Source: Glandiceps talaboti
Lineage: Eukaryota; Hemichordata; Enteropneusta; Spengelidae
Length of the DNA stretch: 64,000 nt
Assembly (NCBI RefSeq): GCF_964340395.1
Contig: NC_135562.1
Coordinates: 15,547,296 to 15,611,295, forward strand
Direction: 5' to 3'
Both the position numbers and the translations under genes were made by a program. The notes under the pieces were generated by a model. It was not told where the DNA came from and did not search any database. It saw only the letters and a list, made by a program, of their open reading frames with translations. This document shows positions 1 to 18,821 of the stretch, one piece after another; positions within the stretch are counted from its first letter, which is position 1, and the number at the start of each line of letters is the position of its first letter.

Positions 1-913
1 GGTATCGTCAACTCCTCACAAGAAACAAGGTGTACGTGTACATATTGTCATAAAACGGAGATTAGCGTACAATGTATTTTACAACCTCTCAATACTCGTG
101 GCAACTGATTAGATCTTCAATACTACATATTAATTATTTCTTTCCAAAGATATTTACTCCACAAATATTACCATATATCTTCTGATAAAAATTTACCCAA
201 GAAATACAGAGAATATTCGTTTTTGTAGGCCAAATTTTGTGCTATGAATGTTAGTTCTAACTTTCATCCGTGAACTGGCGTCAAGTGCGTCGATCCTTTC
301 TCGACCGATGTCATGCATTCAAAGAAAGTGAACATTTACGAAGTAGTATTTCATTCTTTGATAAAAAAAAAAAAAAAACATCTTTATTTTACCTTAAAGT
401 CAATGATATGTCCGTAATAGGTGAAATATCTGAACGCCTTAACGCAGGTTTGTTGTTTTTGTATTATTCAAATTTCTGTGACCATATCCCGAGACTTACT
501 CGTATGTAATACCAGCGATGTTTTCGAGATCGTTGAACTCCACGTACGTAAGAGTCCATGCGTGTAATATCGTGCATTTACCTCTTGATGCTACAAACCC
601 GTGTTTTTTGTATGAAATGTTGTATGTTTTATGTACATGTACATGGTGATATGCGCGGATTAGAAAACGTTCACGGATTACATCTATAGCCTGGAATGGA
701 TTTTGCTCTGAATCTCACTTTTTCACACCACGCCTGACATTTCGCTAATAACCTGTTAATGTACCAATGCACCACAGGAAAAGAAATGTGCTGTGATGGT
801 GAGCAGAAATAGTAATTTGACTCAAACTGCTTATTCTCCAGCTGCACAGATCACAGGTGACAGCAGGCATGTGATTGATCGATCGATCGATCGATCGATC
901 GATCGATTGACGA

Positions 914-968
<55 letters not shown>

Positions 969-1095
969 GATTGATTGATTGATTGATTGGTTGGTTGATT
1001 GGTTGGTTGGTTGGTAGGTTGGTTGGTTGGTTGGTTGATTGATTGATTGATTGATTGATCGATCGATTGAATGATTCTTTTTTGTGGTGATATAA
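1..1095. repeat. Left copy (A) of a ~1.1 kb duplicated segment
   Basis: The first ~350 bases closely match 4773-5116. The part from about 335 to 1090 matches 6148 to about 6955, with small indels. Anchors shared by both copies include the text around 45-110 (gtcataaaacggagatt...), the poly-A-interrupted text at 345-400, and the block 810-870 ending in a tetranucleotide array. Homology is already present at base 1, so it probably continues beyond the window. It ends near 1095, just before the 3' end of the kinase gene. This is the geometry expected at the junction of a head-to-tail tandem duplication. No gene is visible in this copy. Confidence 0.85.
868..1075. repeat. Compound tetranucleotide microsatellite (GATC)n, (GATT)n, (GGTT)n
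   Basis: The run starts with about seven GATC units, continues with GATT, switches to GGTT, and ends with GATT and GATC. Translation of the minus strand gives a spurious NQSI-repeat peptide, which is not a gene. A shorter equivalent array sits at the matching place in duplicate copy B (6678-6868). Confidence 0.97.
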
Positions 1096-1196
1096 AAATA
1101 CAGCCAGTCGCAAAATACAGTAAAAAGGTTAAAAGTTATCTTTAATATTCACCTTAACTATAAAAGTCTCTCAAAATATAAACACAAATAATTCTA

Positions 1197-2784
1197 TTAA
1201 TCTAGTTCATCCTCATACTCGAGAATTAACTTTTCAAATTTCGGGATTATTTCTCCCAGACCTACTCTCATGTCAGGGGCATAGAAACAAGACCGTAGTA
1301 TCCCGACCAAGGTATAACCACCAATTTGGTTCAGTCCACTGGGATGTACATTGTGATATTTCTTGAGTAAATGCTCAACTATGACTTCAATATCATCGTC
1401 CTTTTTAATTTGCGGCCATGGCAGGTCTTCTGTAAACATTTCAATAACGGTAGCAGCTATCGACCATACGTCAAGCGATGGCTGTAAAGTTTCACACTTC
1501 ATCAGGACAGCTTCAGGCGCCATGTATTGCTGGGTACCATTACCAACATTATCCGTTGATCCAATGCAGCCAGAAAATCCAAAATCACACAGCATCAATT
1601 TATCACCATCAACCTGTAAATGGTGAACACACAAATGTTATTCAATCAAATCTTCAAAACAATACCATGTCTTTCTTCTGTATTTCCCACTGTTTTCTGT
1701 CAATATAGACAATTTGACATGTACAGTAATTCCCGACTTAAAGCGATTGGATTGCTAATCATGATTTAGCAGTCATTCTAAAAAGAAAGGTTTCCTGTTT
1801 TCATTATAATCCCAATAATGTCTCAATTTTACCAATAAGTCAGCAAAAATGAATTAATTTTAATAATTGACCAAAAATAAAACAGAACGTTTTTTCCCCG
1901 ATAACATGTCTTCAGAAAATAGGGTAGATTGGTTGAAATTTTATTTTATTTTTAATTTATTTTAATTTATTTTTCTTTGAGAAATTGCTTCAACTCTAAG
2001 ACAATGTACTTGTTGGTCACAATACTTCTGTGACAGCTTGATTCTCAAGGAGGTATACAAGACGTAGACGAAGACATTTATATGAGATGAAGACGAACAC
2101 AATATACAGATTGTAACTTTTAACTAAATCTTAAAAGGTCTGGTTTTTCTTGGATGTGACTGAAGCAAAATTGACCAAATATATTTTGGCAAGAATATTA
2201 ACAGGAAAATAGTAGTAAACATTCACCATTTTACTTTTTTGATTGCAAAAATTCTTTGGAATTTATAAATACGGAAAGGGAACTAACTTGTTTAGAGTCG
2301 GCAGCTTAACTATACAGGGCCGGTTGTGTTACCGGAAACACTTTGTTTTTAGTTAGCCTTAGATTTTATTTTATCTATTATTTGACGAATTTGTTATTTA
2401 TCGTATACTTACCAGAATATTGTATGGCTTGATGTCGTTATGGACGATACCAAGTTTGTTGTGCAGGTAGTCGGTAGCCTGACAAAGCTGAATGGCTAAC
2501 CGAATTCTGGCAGTGTAATCAACCTGTTTGATGAAAAAAAATGAAACTTGAAGTACATATTTATCATTTCACATATAATGAAAATGAAATTCAATATTCA
2601 TGAAATTATGATGACGTCATAAGGTCACAGGTCACCAACTCACCTGTAAGTCTTCGTCATAGATGACATCACCTAATGTGATCTCACCAGAAATATACGT
2701 CATAAATATAGACACGGTGAATACGTCGGTAGCTACTCCGTACAAATGGGTAAACTTGTCATTTCCGCCACGAGTGATATCCCT

Positions 2785-2824
<40 letters not shown>

Positions 2825-4388
2825 TGACGATGAAGAGTACAAGATGAAAATAAAATTTAGGCATAGATTAAAAGTGATATGTGTAACACACTTCCTAGAC
2901 TGTAAGATACGTCGTGACGTTTCGCCCTCACCGGCCTCCTCTCCGCACACCAATAGGGTTGGCCGATGTGTGAGTGTGCCCCATCACGGCATACCTTACA
3001 GACTACACACTTCCTAAAGTTGGCATAGTGCCATGACGGTCTAATGGGTTACATTGGCTGGCTTGCAATCTGAAAGTTGTTAGTTCGGCCCATCGTTGCA
3101 AAATCACTTCCTCTTTTACGGCAATCCAGTAAGGCGGAAGAAATAACAGCTCTGGTTTGCGACAATGGTTCTGCCTCGCCACTTCTATTCCTGTTATTTC
3201 TTTCTGCACGATTTACTCTTTTGGCAAAATTTGAATCATTGGTGTGTACGGCCCCGTCAGCCCAGGTGTAAAATTGGGGACCTGGTAGGATAGTCGTTGT
3301 AAATTAAAAGCTTCAATCCTATGCGCTTATAGAGGATGCAATTGATTGAGGAAGTTGTGGAAGTATAATAACCATTGTACCGCTCTAAATCTTTGCCATA
3401 ATAGTAAAACACTTTGAGCACAGAGTGGGAAAGTACTATATAAAAACTAACATTAATATCAAATTATAATAAGTTGCAAATTATTAATACATATTGATTT
3501 GCAATTATATGTTAACTCACCTTAACAATGTCAATTCGTTATGAATATCACTTAGTTTCAACTCATGACCAAGTTTGATGCGTTTCATCGCCATAAATTT
3601 GTCTTCATATTTTACTTTATGTACAGAGGTAAATTTACCACTGTAAATCACATCAACCATTTCCCAACTGTCATAAGGGACAAGGTTTATATCTGTAAAT
3701 TGAAAAAAAGAAATTATGAATGTCATTCTGAGACGTCTTGATCGGCACAGATGACGAAACTTCCTGAACAGTTAGTTCATTGTAATATTTTTACCATGGA
3801 AGTCGGGTTAGTATTATCCAACATTTGATGAAAACGAATAATATCACACAAAAGTGTTAAAGGAATGTGTGTAAAGATCTTAGACCACAAACTTAGCTTA
3901 GACAGTCACGAGATTCTTTTACTCACCAGAAGGTATCAAACCACCAACAATATCGCCACCACCATTAGCTCTTAGACTACTATCATTGTTGCTTTCGTCT
4001 CCTTCTTCATCTTCTGGAGTTCGAAATTTGCTTTTGACAGCGGACCACAACGTTTTCCAAGAGTTCCGTTTGAAAATACACGACACTTTTCGGGGTACCC
4101 CGAGCACAACGTCCACACACTTCAACCATTTACTTTGATGTGGAAATTCAAAATGGTTATCTTCTGAACAAGAAAGACAGAAACAACGAGAATTAACACT
4201 GTAAAGTCGGTCTACGCAGACATGGAGACGCTGCGTGTTTAGAATGTACACGATGTGCTGTCATTATTATAAATCAGAAAATCAAAGAATTTGTAATAAT
4301 TTTAAGTCTACTTACCAGGCTTACACTGAGACTGGTGGATATCCAGTTCATGTAAACCTTCATAACGCGAAATAAACTGAGAGAACAT
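1197..4388 (-). CDS. Ser/Thr-type protein kinase, six coding exons, atypical glycine loop and HND motif
   Basis: Coding exons, in transcript order, are 4388-4316, 4163-3927, 3692-3521, 2782-2644, 2523-2413 and 1613-1197. All introns are GT-AG and all phases agree (1, 1, 2, 0, 0), giving 382 aa. An in-frame TAA lies 21 bases before the chosen ATG. The first ~100 residues are unrecognised, with a basic stretch followed by an acidic, Ser/Asn/Gly-rich linker. The kinase domain starts near residue 112. The glycine loop is degenerate (IYSGKFTSV, only the middle Gly kept). Lys140 (MAMK) and the helix-C Glu156 are present. The catalytic loop reads HNDIKPYN (His235, Asp237, Lys239, Asn242), so the usual Arg of HRD is Asn. 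DFG (254-256), APE (276-278) and DVWS are intact. An ATTAAA polyadenylation variant lies at 1146-1141. The fold is therefore complete and probably ATP-binding. Subfamily and substrate are unknown. No TM or signal peptide is seen, so it is likely cytoplasmic. Confidence 0.88.
2786..2820. repeat. (GA)n dinucleotide run in kinase intron 3
   Basis: About 17 AG units start immediately upstream (on the transcript) of the exon 4 acceptor. On the transcript strand the run reads as CT repeats and so doubles as an unusually long pyrimidine tract. Confidence 0.95.
3018..3450 (+). mobile_element. tRNA-derived SINE, degraded copy, in kinase intron 3
   Basis: The 5' part has a tRNA-like head: a ggtctaatgggttacattgg region followed by a B-box-like agttcggcccatcgttgc. 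The middle contains a block reading gggacctggtaggatag and cgcttatagaggatgcaa, and this block recurs at 18960-19075. The 3' end is cactttgagcac...aaagtactatataaaaa, the kind of tail found in many invertebrate tRNA-SINEs mobilised by LINEs. No coding potential is expected. Family assignment would need a Repbase or Dfam comparison. Confidence 0.75.
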
Positions 4389-5117
4389 ACTGACACAGTT
4401 TGTATTTTACGGACTGAAACTAAACACGATGTTCACGAACTATCGTACTGCTTCGAACTAATAAACTAAACGCGAAGTTGACGAACTATATGGTAGTAGT
4501 GCTTCGAATTTGGAATCTTTCCCGAAACAGAACAAAGTTACCATGTGAACGCCTAAAGTGTTCTTCTCGACAAACATAGTCTTAGAACGCAAGACGCAGT
4601 ACAAACCAATGATATGAGGCGAGAACTGTGACGCCGACATCGTCGATTGAAAGTTATAATAACTACGTAAAAAAGTTCTATTTTTATCAGAAGTCATTTA
4701 CGTTAAACCCTGTGTCTCTTTTGTTTTATTCAGCTGTTATCAACGAAGCCAATGTGACGTTTTCACATTTACTGGTATCGTCAACTTCTCACAAGAAACA
4801 AGATGTTTCTTGTACATATTGTCATAAAACGGAGATTGGCGTACAATGTATTTTACAACCTCTCAATACTCGTGGCAACTGATTAGATCTTCAATACTAC
4901 ATATTAATTATTTCTTTCCAAAGATATTTACTCCGCAGATATTACCATATATCTTCTGATAAAAATTTACCCAAGATATACAGAGAATATTAGTTTTTGT
5001 AGGCCAAATTTTGTGCTATGAATCATTGAATGTCAGTTCTAACTTTCATCCGTGAACTGGTGCGTCGATCGTTTTTCGACCGATGTCATGCTTTCAAAGA
5101 AGTGAACATTTACGATG

Positions 5118-6002
5118 TATTATATTATACCAGTATATTGATGGTGGAAATCGAGGGATCTGATTGGTCTAGACATCGAACTAGCGCGTCTAAAACGAGT
5201 GGTAATGGACTAATGCACTGCTGGCACGATAATGCACTGCTGGCACACGTCCAAATTTTGTTTGTTTTGGCTACGGTCGAGCGTTGAGTTGTAGTTCGCT
5301 GTGATACTGATAGTGAACTCTTCGAATTGTCAGACAGAGGAGGATTTTCTCTCAATGAGACAATATTTTATGAGAAATTATTGAAGGAAATTTCGAAAGC
5401 AACCAAGTCATCGCGTATTTGAAATCGGTCCCAGCCTCGGCGCGGCTAGCTGGGGTACGGGTGGAAACATTGGTGAGTTGCCCTGTCCTGTCATAAAAAT
5501 GAAGCAAGTGAAAGAGCTTACACTGGCCGACTTACCATTAATCTAAATATAAATTTGTCTGGGATCCTGTCCTAGAGTATCAGTCATCAATCCGAGAGGG
5601 AAATCCTCAAACCCGAAAATCTACTGACGTAATTTCCAGTAATATAAATACATTGTAAATATCAACCTGTCTATCACTTCACCGAGTCGCGAATTCGGCC
5701 GGGAACGATCGAAGCATGCTATATTCAATAAAACACTTCAAGTTTATACCTTGAGTCAAACAGGTTGTTTATTCATCACTGTGCACTTTTAATGAGCCGA
5801 TCAATGTACAGATTATCCCTAGAAACGATTCGCAGATAAAATAAATCCAGTCACTGCACGACGTTCACGATGAGGCCAGGATCAGCTGTCTTGAAAGCAG
5901 TGTTATTGTTATGCAAATTAGCCACAGGGGCGCATATGAAACGAGAAAACGTTAGTTCTTATCTTGTTTCCGATATTTTCAATATACTGGTATAATATAA
6001 TA
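5118..6002. mobile_element. Non-autonomous DNA transposon (MITE) with 24-bp terminal inverted repeats
   Basis: The left end (5118-5141, starting tattatattataccagtat) is the exact reverse complement of the right end (5979-6002). The ~885-bp interior has no convincing ORF. Absence from duplicate copy A shows that it moved in after the duplication, or was lost from A. A target-site duplication cannot be defined with certainty because the right end abuts the next element directly. Confidence 0.72.
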
Positions 6003-6144
6003 GCGATAAACCACCCCCTGGGAAAGGTATACCACTCGGTTTTGACCAGTGAACTCAATATATGCACTCGCTATCGCTCGTGCATATATTTCGTTCACTG
6101 GTCAAAACCTCTTGGTATACCATCCCCAGGGGGTGGTTTATTGC
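6003..6144. mobile_element. Foldback (hairpin) element, 65-bp arms
   Basis: The left arm 6003-6067 and right arm 6080-6144 are near-perfect reverse complements (gataaaccaccccctggg against cccagggggtggttta and onward), separated by a ~12-base loop. The element directly abuts the 24-bp terminal repeat of the MITE to its left. It may be a separate foldback insertion or the asymmetric end of one composite element. Confidence 0.8.
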
Positions 6145-6531
6145 TTAAGTATTTCATTCTTTGATAAAAAAAAACATCTTTATTTTGCCTTAAAGTCAAA
6201 GATATGTCCGTAATAGGTGAACTATCTGGACGCCCTAAAGGTGTGTTGTTCTTGTGTTATTCAAATTTCTGTGACTATGTCACCAGACTATTATGTATGT
6301 CATGCCAGTGACGTTTTCGAGATCTTTCGACTTCACGTACGTGGAGAGAGTTCATGCATGTAATACCGTGCAGTTACCTCATGATGCGCTACAAATCCAT
6401 ATTTTATTTGCATGGAAAGTTGTTTGTGACTGTGACGTACCATGCCTATTCCATTATATTACTATTCATGAGCAGTACATGAATATTCATTAGGGGTTGG
6501 GTTACTCATTACCCTTGGCTTGTAACTTTTA

Positions 6532-6594
6532 GTGTACACATAGACCCTCCACCCAGTGGATGGAGGGTCTATGGGTGGAGGGTCTATGGTGTAC
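6532..6594. repeat. Short hairpin with repeated catagaccctccaccc motif
   Basis: The left arm catagaccctccaccca is followed at once by two inverted copies (ggagggtctatg twice), so it can fold in two alternative registers. It resembles the end of a small palindromic MITE. No ORF. Confidence 0.75.
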
Positions 6595-6676
6595 CACATG
6601 TAGAAATACTAGTAGTAATTTGACTCAAACTGAATATTCTCCAGTTGCCCAGTCCACAGAGGACAGCAGGTGTGTA

Positions 6677-6677
<1 letters not shown>

Positions 6678-6715
<38 letters not shown>

Positions 6716-6821
6716 ATGTGATCGATCGATCGGTCGATATATTGATTGATTGATTGATTGATTATGTGATGGGTGGAATGAATGAATGATTGATCGATCG
6801 ATCGATTGATTGATTGGTTGG

Positions 6822-6868
<47 letters not shown>
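6678..6868. repeat. Interrupted (GATT)n / (GATC)n microsatellite
   Basis: There are several runs of GATT with GATC, GGTT and GAAT interruptions. It is the counterpart of the array at 868-1075 in the duplicate copy. Confidence 0.96.
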
Positions 6869-6871
<3 letters not shown>

Positions 6872-6944
6872 TATTCGTTTTTGTGATTAAATAATACTTA
6901 TTTTGTGTGTGATATTGATCAACAGACTGGTTGATTTTTGTGGT

Positions 6945-7195
6945 GATATAAAACTTTTTTCTTTTTTTTCCTGGCTAGTTTTCTCTTTCAGCTGTATAGT
7001 ATTCTCTCTTTATTAATTAAATATAAAGACTTCTTCTCCTCTTGTCTAAATTAAAACACCTCTAATCTTATAATTACCAAGGTATCGGTTACAGGAACAA
7101 TTTGCTTTATCTCTGATCTTCTGGGAGATTATAAAACCATTACTTAGCCATATACAAACTAGTATAAAAGAGAGCTCTACTTTGTACATGGCTAA
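6945..7195. repeat. Dispersed repeat shared with 11470-11720
   Basis: The stretch gtggtgatataaaac...ttctctttcagctgtata...ctctttatta...cctctaatcttataattacca...ttctgggagattat is repeated with few changes at 11470-11635. A second, short inverted pair here (acttagccatatac at 7144 and gtacatggctaagt near 7185) gives it a foldback character. No coding potential. Confidence 0.75.
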
Positions 7196-7199
7196 GTGT

Positions 7200-8530
7200 T
7201 TGCTTTATATCAACACAAAATAAGTCAATTGATCCATGCAATACTACACAAAAAAATTAAGTTTTATTTTATCAGAAAATTAATCATTCAATTCAATCAA
7301 ATAATCAATCGATCAATCAATCAATCGATCGATCAAGCAATTAGATGTCTGCTCACCCCTGTGCCCAGATATGGAATGATTCAACGAATGTTAGTACTAA
7401 AATAACAACATCAATCCAGTCTACTCCATCTGTTGTCTTAATTTAGCTATCTCTGGTTTATTAGGGCGTATCTTCTGTGGACTTCAGTTTGTGTCGATGT
7501 GCCAACTTAGTCTGAGCATTTAGAATTTATAGAATTCACAACTATTGTTTAAACCAAGACTGCAGCGATATTGTAGTGAGTATAACGGTTTGATTCTGTA
7601 TTTATCCATAAAGAATGATAACACTTTAATTTGTTTATTTAATAACAATAGCCGTCTTACACTTAGGCCTACGACTACATTCACCTTGTGATCAGAAAAG
7701 ACTTCGTTAACATAGACGGCACCTCGGAATTCAGCACTTTATATATTTGTTGTTTATTTGTTCAAGAAAACTCCAACCTGTTCTCGGTTAAAATCAATAA
7801 AAACGAAATGTGTCAATATACAATTTATTTTAAAATAGAGGTCAAAATGATACCAAAATCTATTCATAAATAGAATCCAATATGATAATAAAAGGTTAAC
7901 GATTTCCATGAAACCAAGATGGTGAACCCCAAATTTCTTTGAATATTTCTAAAAGGACCAGGACCTTTCGTATCTTGGATGATACGATAAATTTCAATGC
8001 CAACACAGATTCCATTGTGTAGTAAAGTAGTGGGCGAAAGACAGACTATTTTGAATAAATTGTTTATATCTCGTATACAGATAAAAAAAAAAAGCTAGGG
8101 AAATGATAAATGATAAAGGCCACGTTATGTCTCAACACTTTAAACTTCTGCAATCAGGGAGACGATTTCGTGTCCTAAAATTCAGAACAGTCAGAACCAA
8201 ATCAAGTTTTGTGCCCACTTCAATCAGAATATCAAACCAAACAAACTGATTTTTTAAAGAGATATTTACTCTACATACATTGCTTTGTTTTATCAATATA
8301 TCTGACTTACTTAGGTCCAAGCAGTGTAATAGTTAGAAGATATTAATGGTAAACTTTGTAATTTGTAGTGTCACACTGTATTTAATTGTATATTGGCGTA
8401 TTTCGTGTAAATGAAACATAAACCGTGCGTATATTTTCATATTGTATCTTCATCTGTATTTCAACATGTGTTTAATGTATGGAACCACGTCACCGTTTTT
8501 TTCTCTTACGAGAGATAATCAAGTTTTCTT
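7200..8530. other. Intergenic, no gene recognised
   Basis: AT-rich single-copy-looking DNA with a short AATC/ATCG run near 7290-7337. The small open frames here have no recognisable domains, signal peptides or splice context. Confidence 0.6.
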
Positions 8531-8923
8531 GTATCTTGTACAGAGAATTGTCGTAAAGCTGACTGACTTTTGGGCCGCGTTGATAATGGATTTGGTAGTC
8601 CGTCTTAGATTAACTTTAATCAAAAGAGGCTTAGTTCGGATTAGTATTAGAATATTTACCCTGGCTTATTTTCTCAATGCAGCATTTACGATTTTAAATT
8701 GTAAATTTTCAGATTTCGATCGTACAGTTAATGCACCTTTCGTGGGTTGGGTACTTTTGTCAATAGCCTAATTTGCTCTATGAAACCTTTATGAAATTCA
8801 TACAATGCAATGTATGAATTTAAAGTCAATCGGACCGGAGATAGTTATGAAAACAAAATTAAATCACGACCCTAATATATATAAAGTCAGATTATGCCCT
8901 TTATCTCATAGAAATGTCATGCT

Positions 8924-9525
8924 TTCATATGGCAAGGTTTTGGAGAGAATTGTTGTAAAACTGATAAGTCGTACAACTGACTGGCTCATGGAAATTAACT
9001 CTGCTCGAGGTTGTTGAACGTGTTTCAATATACCGCTACCTATAGGAACACTGATGACAAACTTACGTTCCAACAGAACACTGAATAATGCTGTATATAC
9101 GAAATGCCAACAGCGAGTGCACTTACTGCGTAAACTAAGATCACTGAATATTGGTCCAGATATATTGAAAGCATTCTACTCTAGCCACATTGACAGTGTA
9201 GTTAGCGTTTCGTTTCTAAGCTTGTTTGGAGGGTTGACTGTTTCAAATGTTAACAAATCGTAAAACTGACTGGCTCATGGAAATGTTATGTTTTCATATG
9301 GCGAGCTTTGGAGAGAACTATCGTAAAACTGATAAGTCGTAAAACTGACTGACTCATGGAAATGTTATGTTTTCATATGGCGAGCTTTGGAGAGAACTGT
9401 CGTAAAACTGATAAGTCGTAAAACTGACTGACTCATGGAAATGTTATGTTTTCATATGGCGAGCTTTGGAGAGAATTGTCGTAAAACTGATAAGTCGTAA
9501 AACTGACTGGCTCATAGAAATGTTG
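8924..9525. repeat. 79-bp minisatellite, about four clean units plus a diverged leading copy
   Basis: The motif gcgagctttggagagaac recurs at 9301, 9380 and 9459, exactly 79 bases apart. Each unit also contains gtaaaactgataagtcgtaa and catggaaatgttatg. A diverged unit at about 8918-8990, and traces near 8543, lie on the other side of the retroelement fragment at 9010-9215. Confidence 0.9.
9010..9215 (+). pseudogene. Decayed non-LTR reverse transcriptase fragment
   Basis: Conceptual translation in two frames recalls the post-catalytic region of non-LTR reverse transcriptases: VERVSIYRYL, then after a shift DDKLTFQQNTE, then KCQQRVHLLRKLRSLNI and ILKAFYSSHIDSV. Frameshifts and a stop (after NTE) show that it is dead. 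It interrupts the 79-bp minisatellite, so a flanking array may have expanded around an old insertion. Confidence 0.65.
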
Positions 9526-9672
9526 TTAGGTTTTAGGAATGATAACTTAGAATATACATGTACATGAATATATAATGATATGTAAACGATGATATGTTTA
9601 TATGGTTTTAACTTACCGCACCAACTGTTCTGTTTTATTTTATATTATCACCAAACATACAATCAGATAGCA

Positions 9673-17705
<8,033 letters not shown>

Positions 17706-17984
17706 TAACAGCAGACAAGTTTGCGGAAAACAACTTATTAAGGTTATGGGTTATGAAAGGACTTGTTCCGCAACCGACTGTTGATTTTACATTTAATTGC
17801 ATACAGTGAACTCTAATTTTTTCACATTCGAAGAGTGACAATTCCTTCACGAATTATTAGTTCAATGCATTTCGGCAAATAGCCAATTTAGAAAACACCG
17901 ACACCTACACCCATGCACGCACTCACGCACGCACACCCCCTACACTTGCACATACACCGTGACACACAGACAGACACAGACAAA

Positions 17985-17990
17985 GACACG

Positions 17991-18030
<40 letters not shown>
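17985..18030. repeat. (CA)n microsatellite downstream of the lectin gene
   Basis: About 18 CA units follow a looser CA/GA/GC-rich leader from ~17900. The interval 17706-18280 holds no other recognisable feature. Confidence 0.93.
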
Positions 18031-18032
<2 letters not shown>

Positions 18033-18281
18033 CACACACCTGTGTATCAATAGGTGGGGTTATTTCTTTAATGAAGACTTGTTTCAGTTTGTATTTCACA
18101 CCCCTGGACGTTTTATCAATGTTGGCCATATTTAATTTATTAAGATCTCCTAAAATTATGTTATAGGATGTGTCTTATATCAGTACTTGTGGTAAGCTCA
18201 TTTAGCAAACGTTGTTGTACCGTTACTTTCAGAATCTCTTCCAATCTAGCTGCTATCCCGTCGGGCTTTCTTTTGATATAA

Positions 18282-18615
18282 GGGAGCCTTCAGTAATTAC
18301 AAGGGGCAGGGTAAATCAGGCCCGGCCGTGCTGCTACGTAAAATGTGAACCGCTCCCAGTTCGGTCGTGCTAAAAAGTGACCATCCCCAACAATCAAAAT
18401 AATATTACTTTTGTAAGTGTGCACCTACCGGCTATATTGCACGGAGTTGACATACAACTGTGCATAGATGTCAGTATTACAAAAATAATACTAAGCTAGA
18501 CAATACAGTTAGTCATTTTCAAAAATAAGGCCTTCCCCCAAAAACCGGTTTGTAAAAGGTGACACCCCTCCCCAATTCTCACGCCCCCACCCCCTGGTGA
18601 TTATTGAAAGCTCCC
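18282..18615. mobile_element. MITE with GGGAGC terminal repeats and TAA target duplication (Harbinger-like)
   Basis: The left end gggagccttcagtaattac is inverted at the right end (18596-18615, ending attgaaagctccc). Both sides are flanked by TAA (18279-18281 and 18616-18618). A 3-bp TAA/TTA duplication with G-rich ends is a known trait of PIF/Harbinger elements. A second, longer, more diverged relative lies at 34112-34878. The interior is non-coding. Confidence 0.72.
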
Positions 18616-18821
18616 TAATGGACGACTTAGTTGCACATCGAGGGCGTTTACACTTGACTTACAGGTACGGTCACCCGGACTCTAAATGTGTTTACATGAA
18701 GATGAATGATTAAAAGGCTTGTTTTATGTGACGTATTTTAGCTACGTTTATTTAATGTCTTGTCTGTATGAAAGGTATACATATTGACTGGTACTGTCAC
18801 TGTACATACATATACATGTAT

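Larger units (their letters stand above)
4773..6955. repeat. Right copy (B) of the duplicated segment, split by a ~1 kb insertion
   Basis: Bases 4773-5116 match 1-345 of copy A, and 6148 to about 6955 match roughly 345-1095. The intervening ~1030 bases (about 5117-6147) are absent from copy A and consist of the MITE and the foldback described separately. This copy lies just upstream of the kinase start, so copy A at the left edge would be the 5' flank of a second, similar gene to the left of the window. Inside the second half are a short hairpin (6532-6594) and the tetranucleotide array at 6678-6868. Confidence 0.82.

Noticed and set aside
745-1113. NQSI-repeat protein on the minus strand (and plus-strand equivalents at 16894-17217 and 28089-28385)
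   Set aside because: Frames through (GATT)n or (AATC)n arrays only.
6003-6144. Intrinsic terminator or microRNA precursor
   Set aside because: Bacterial-type terminators do not apply. The 65-bp near-perfect arms next to MITE ends point to a foldback transposon, though small-RNA data could reopen the question.
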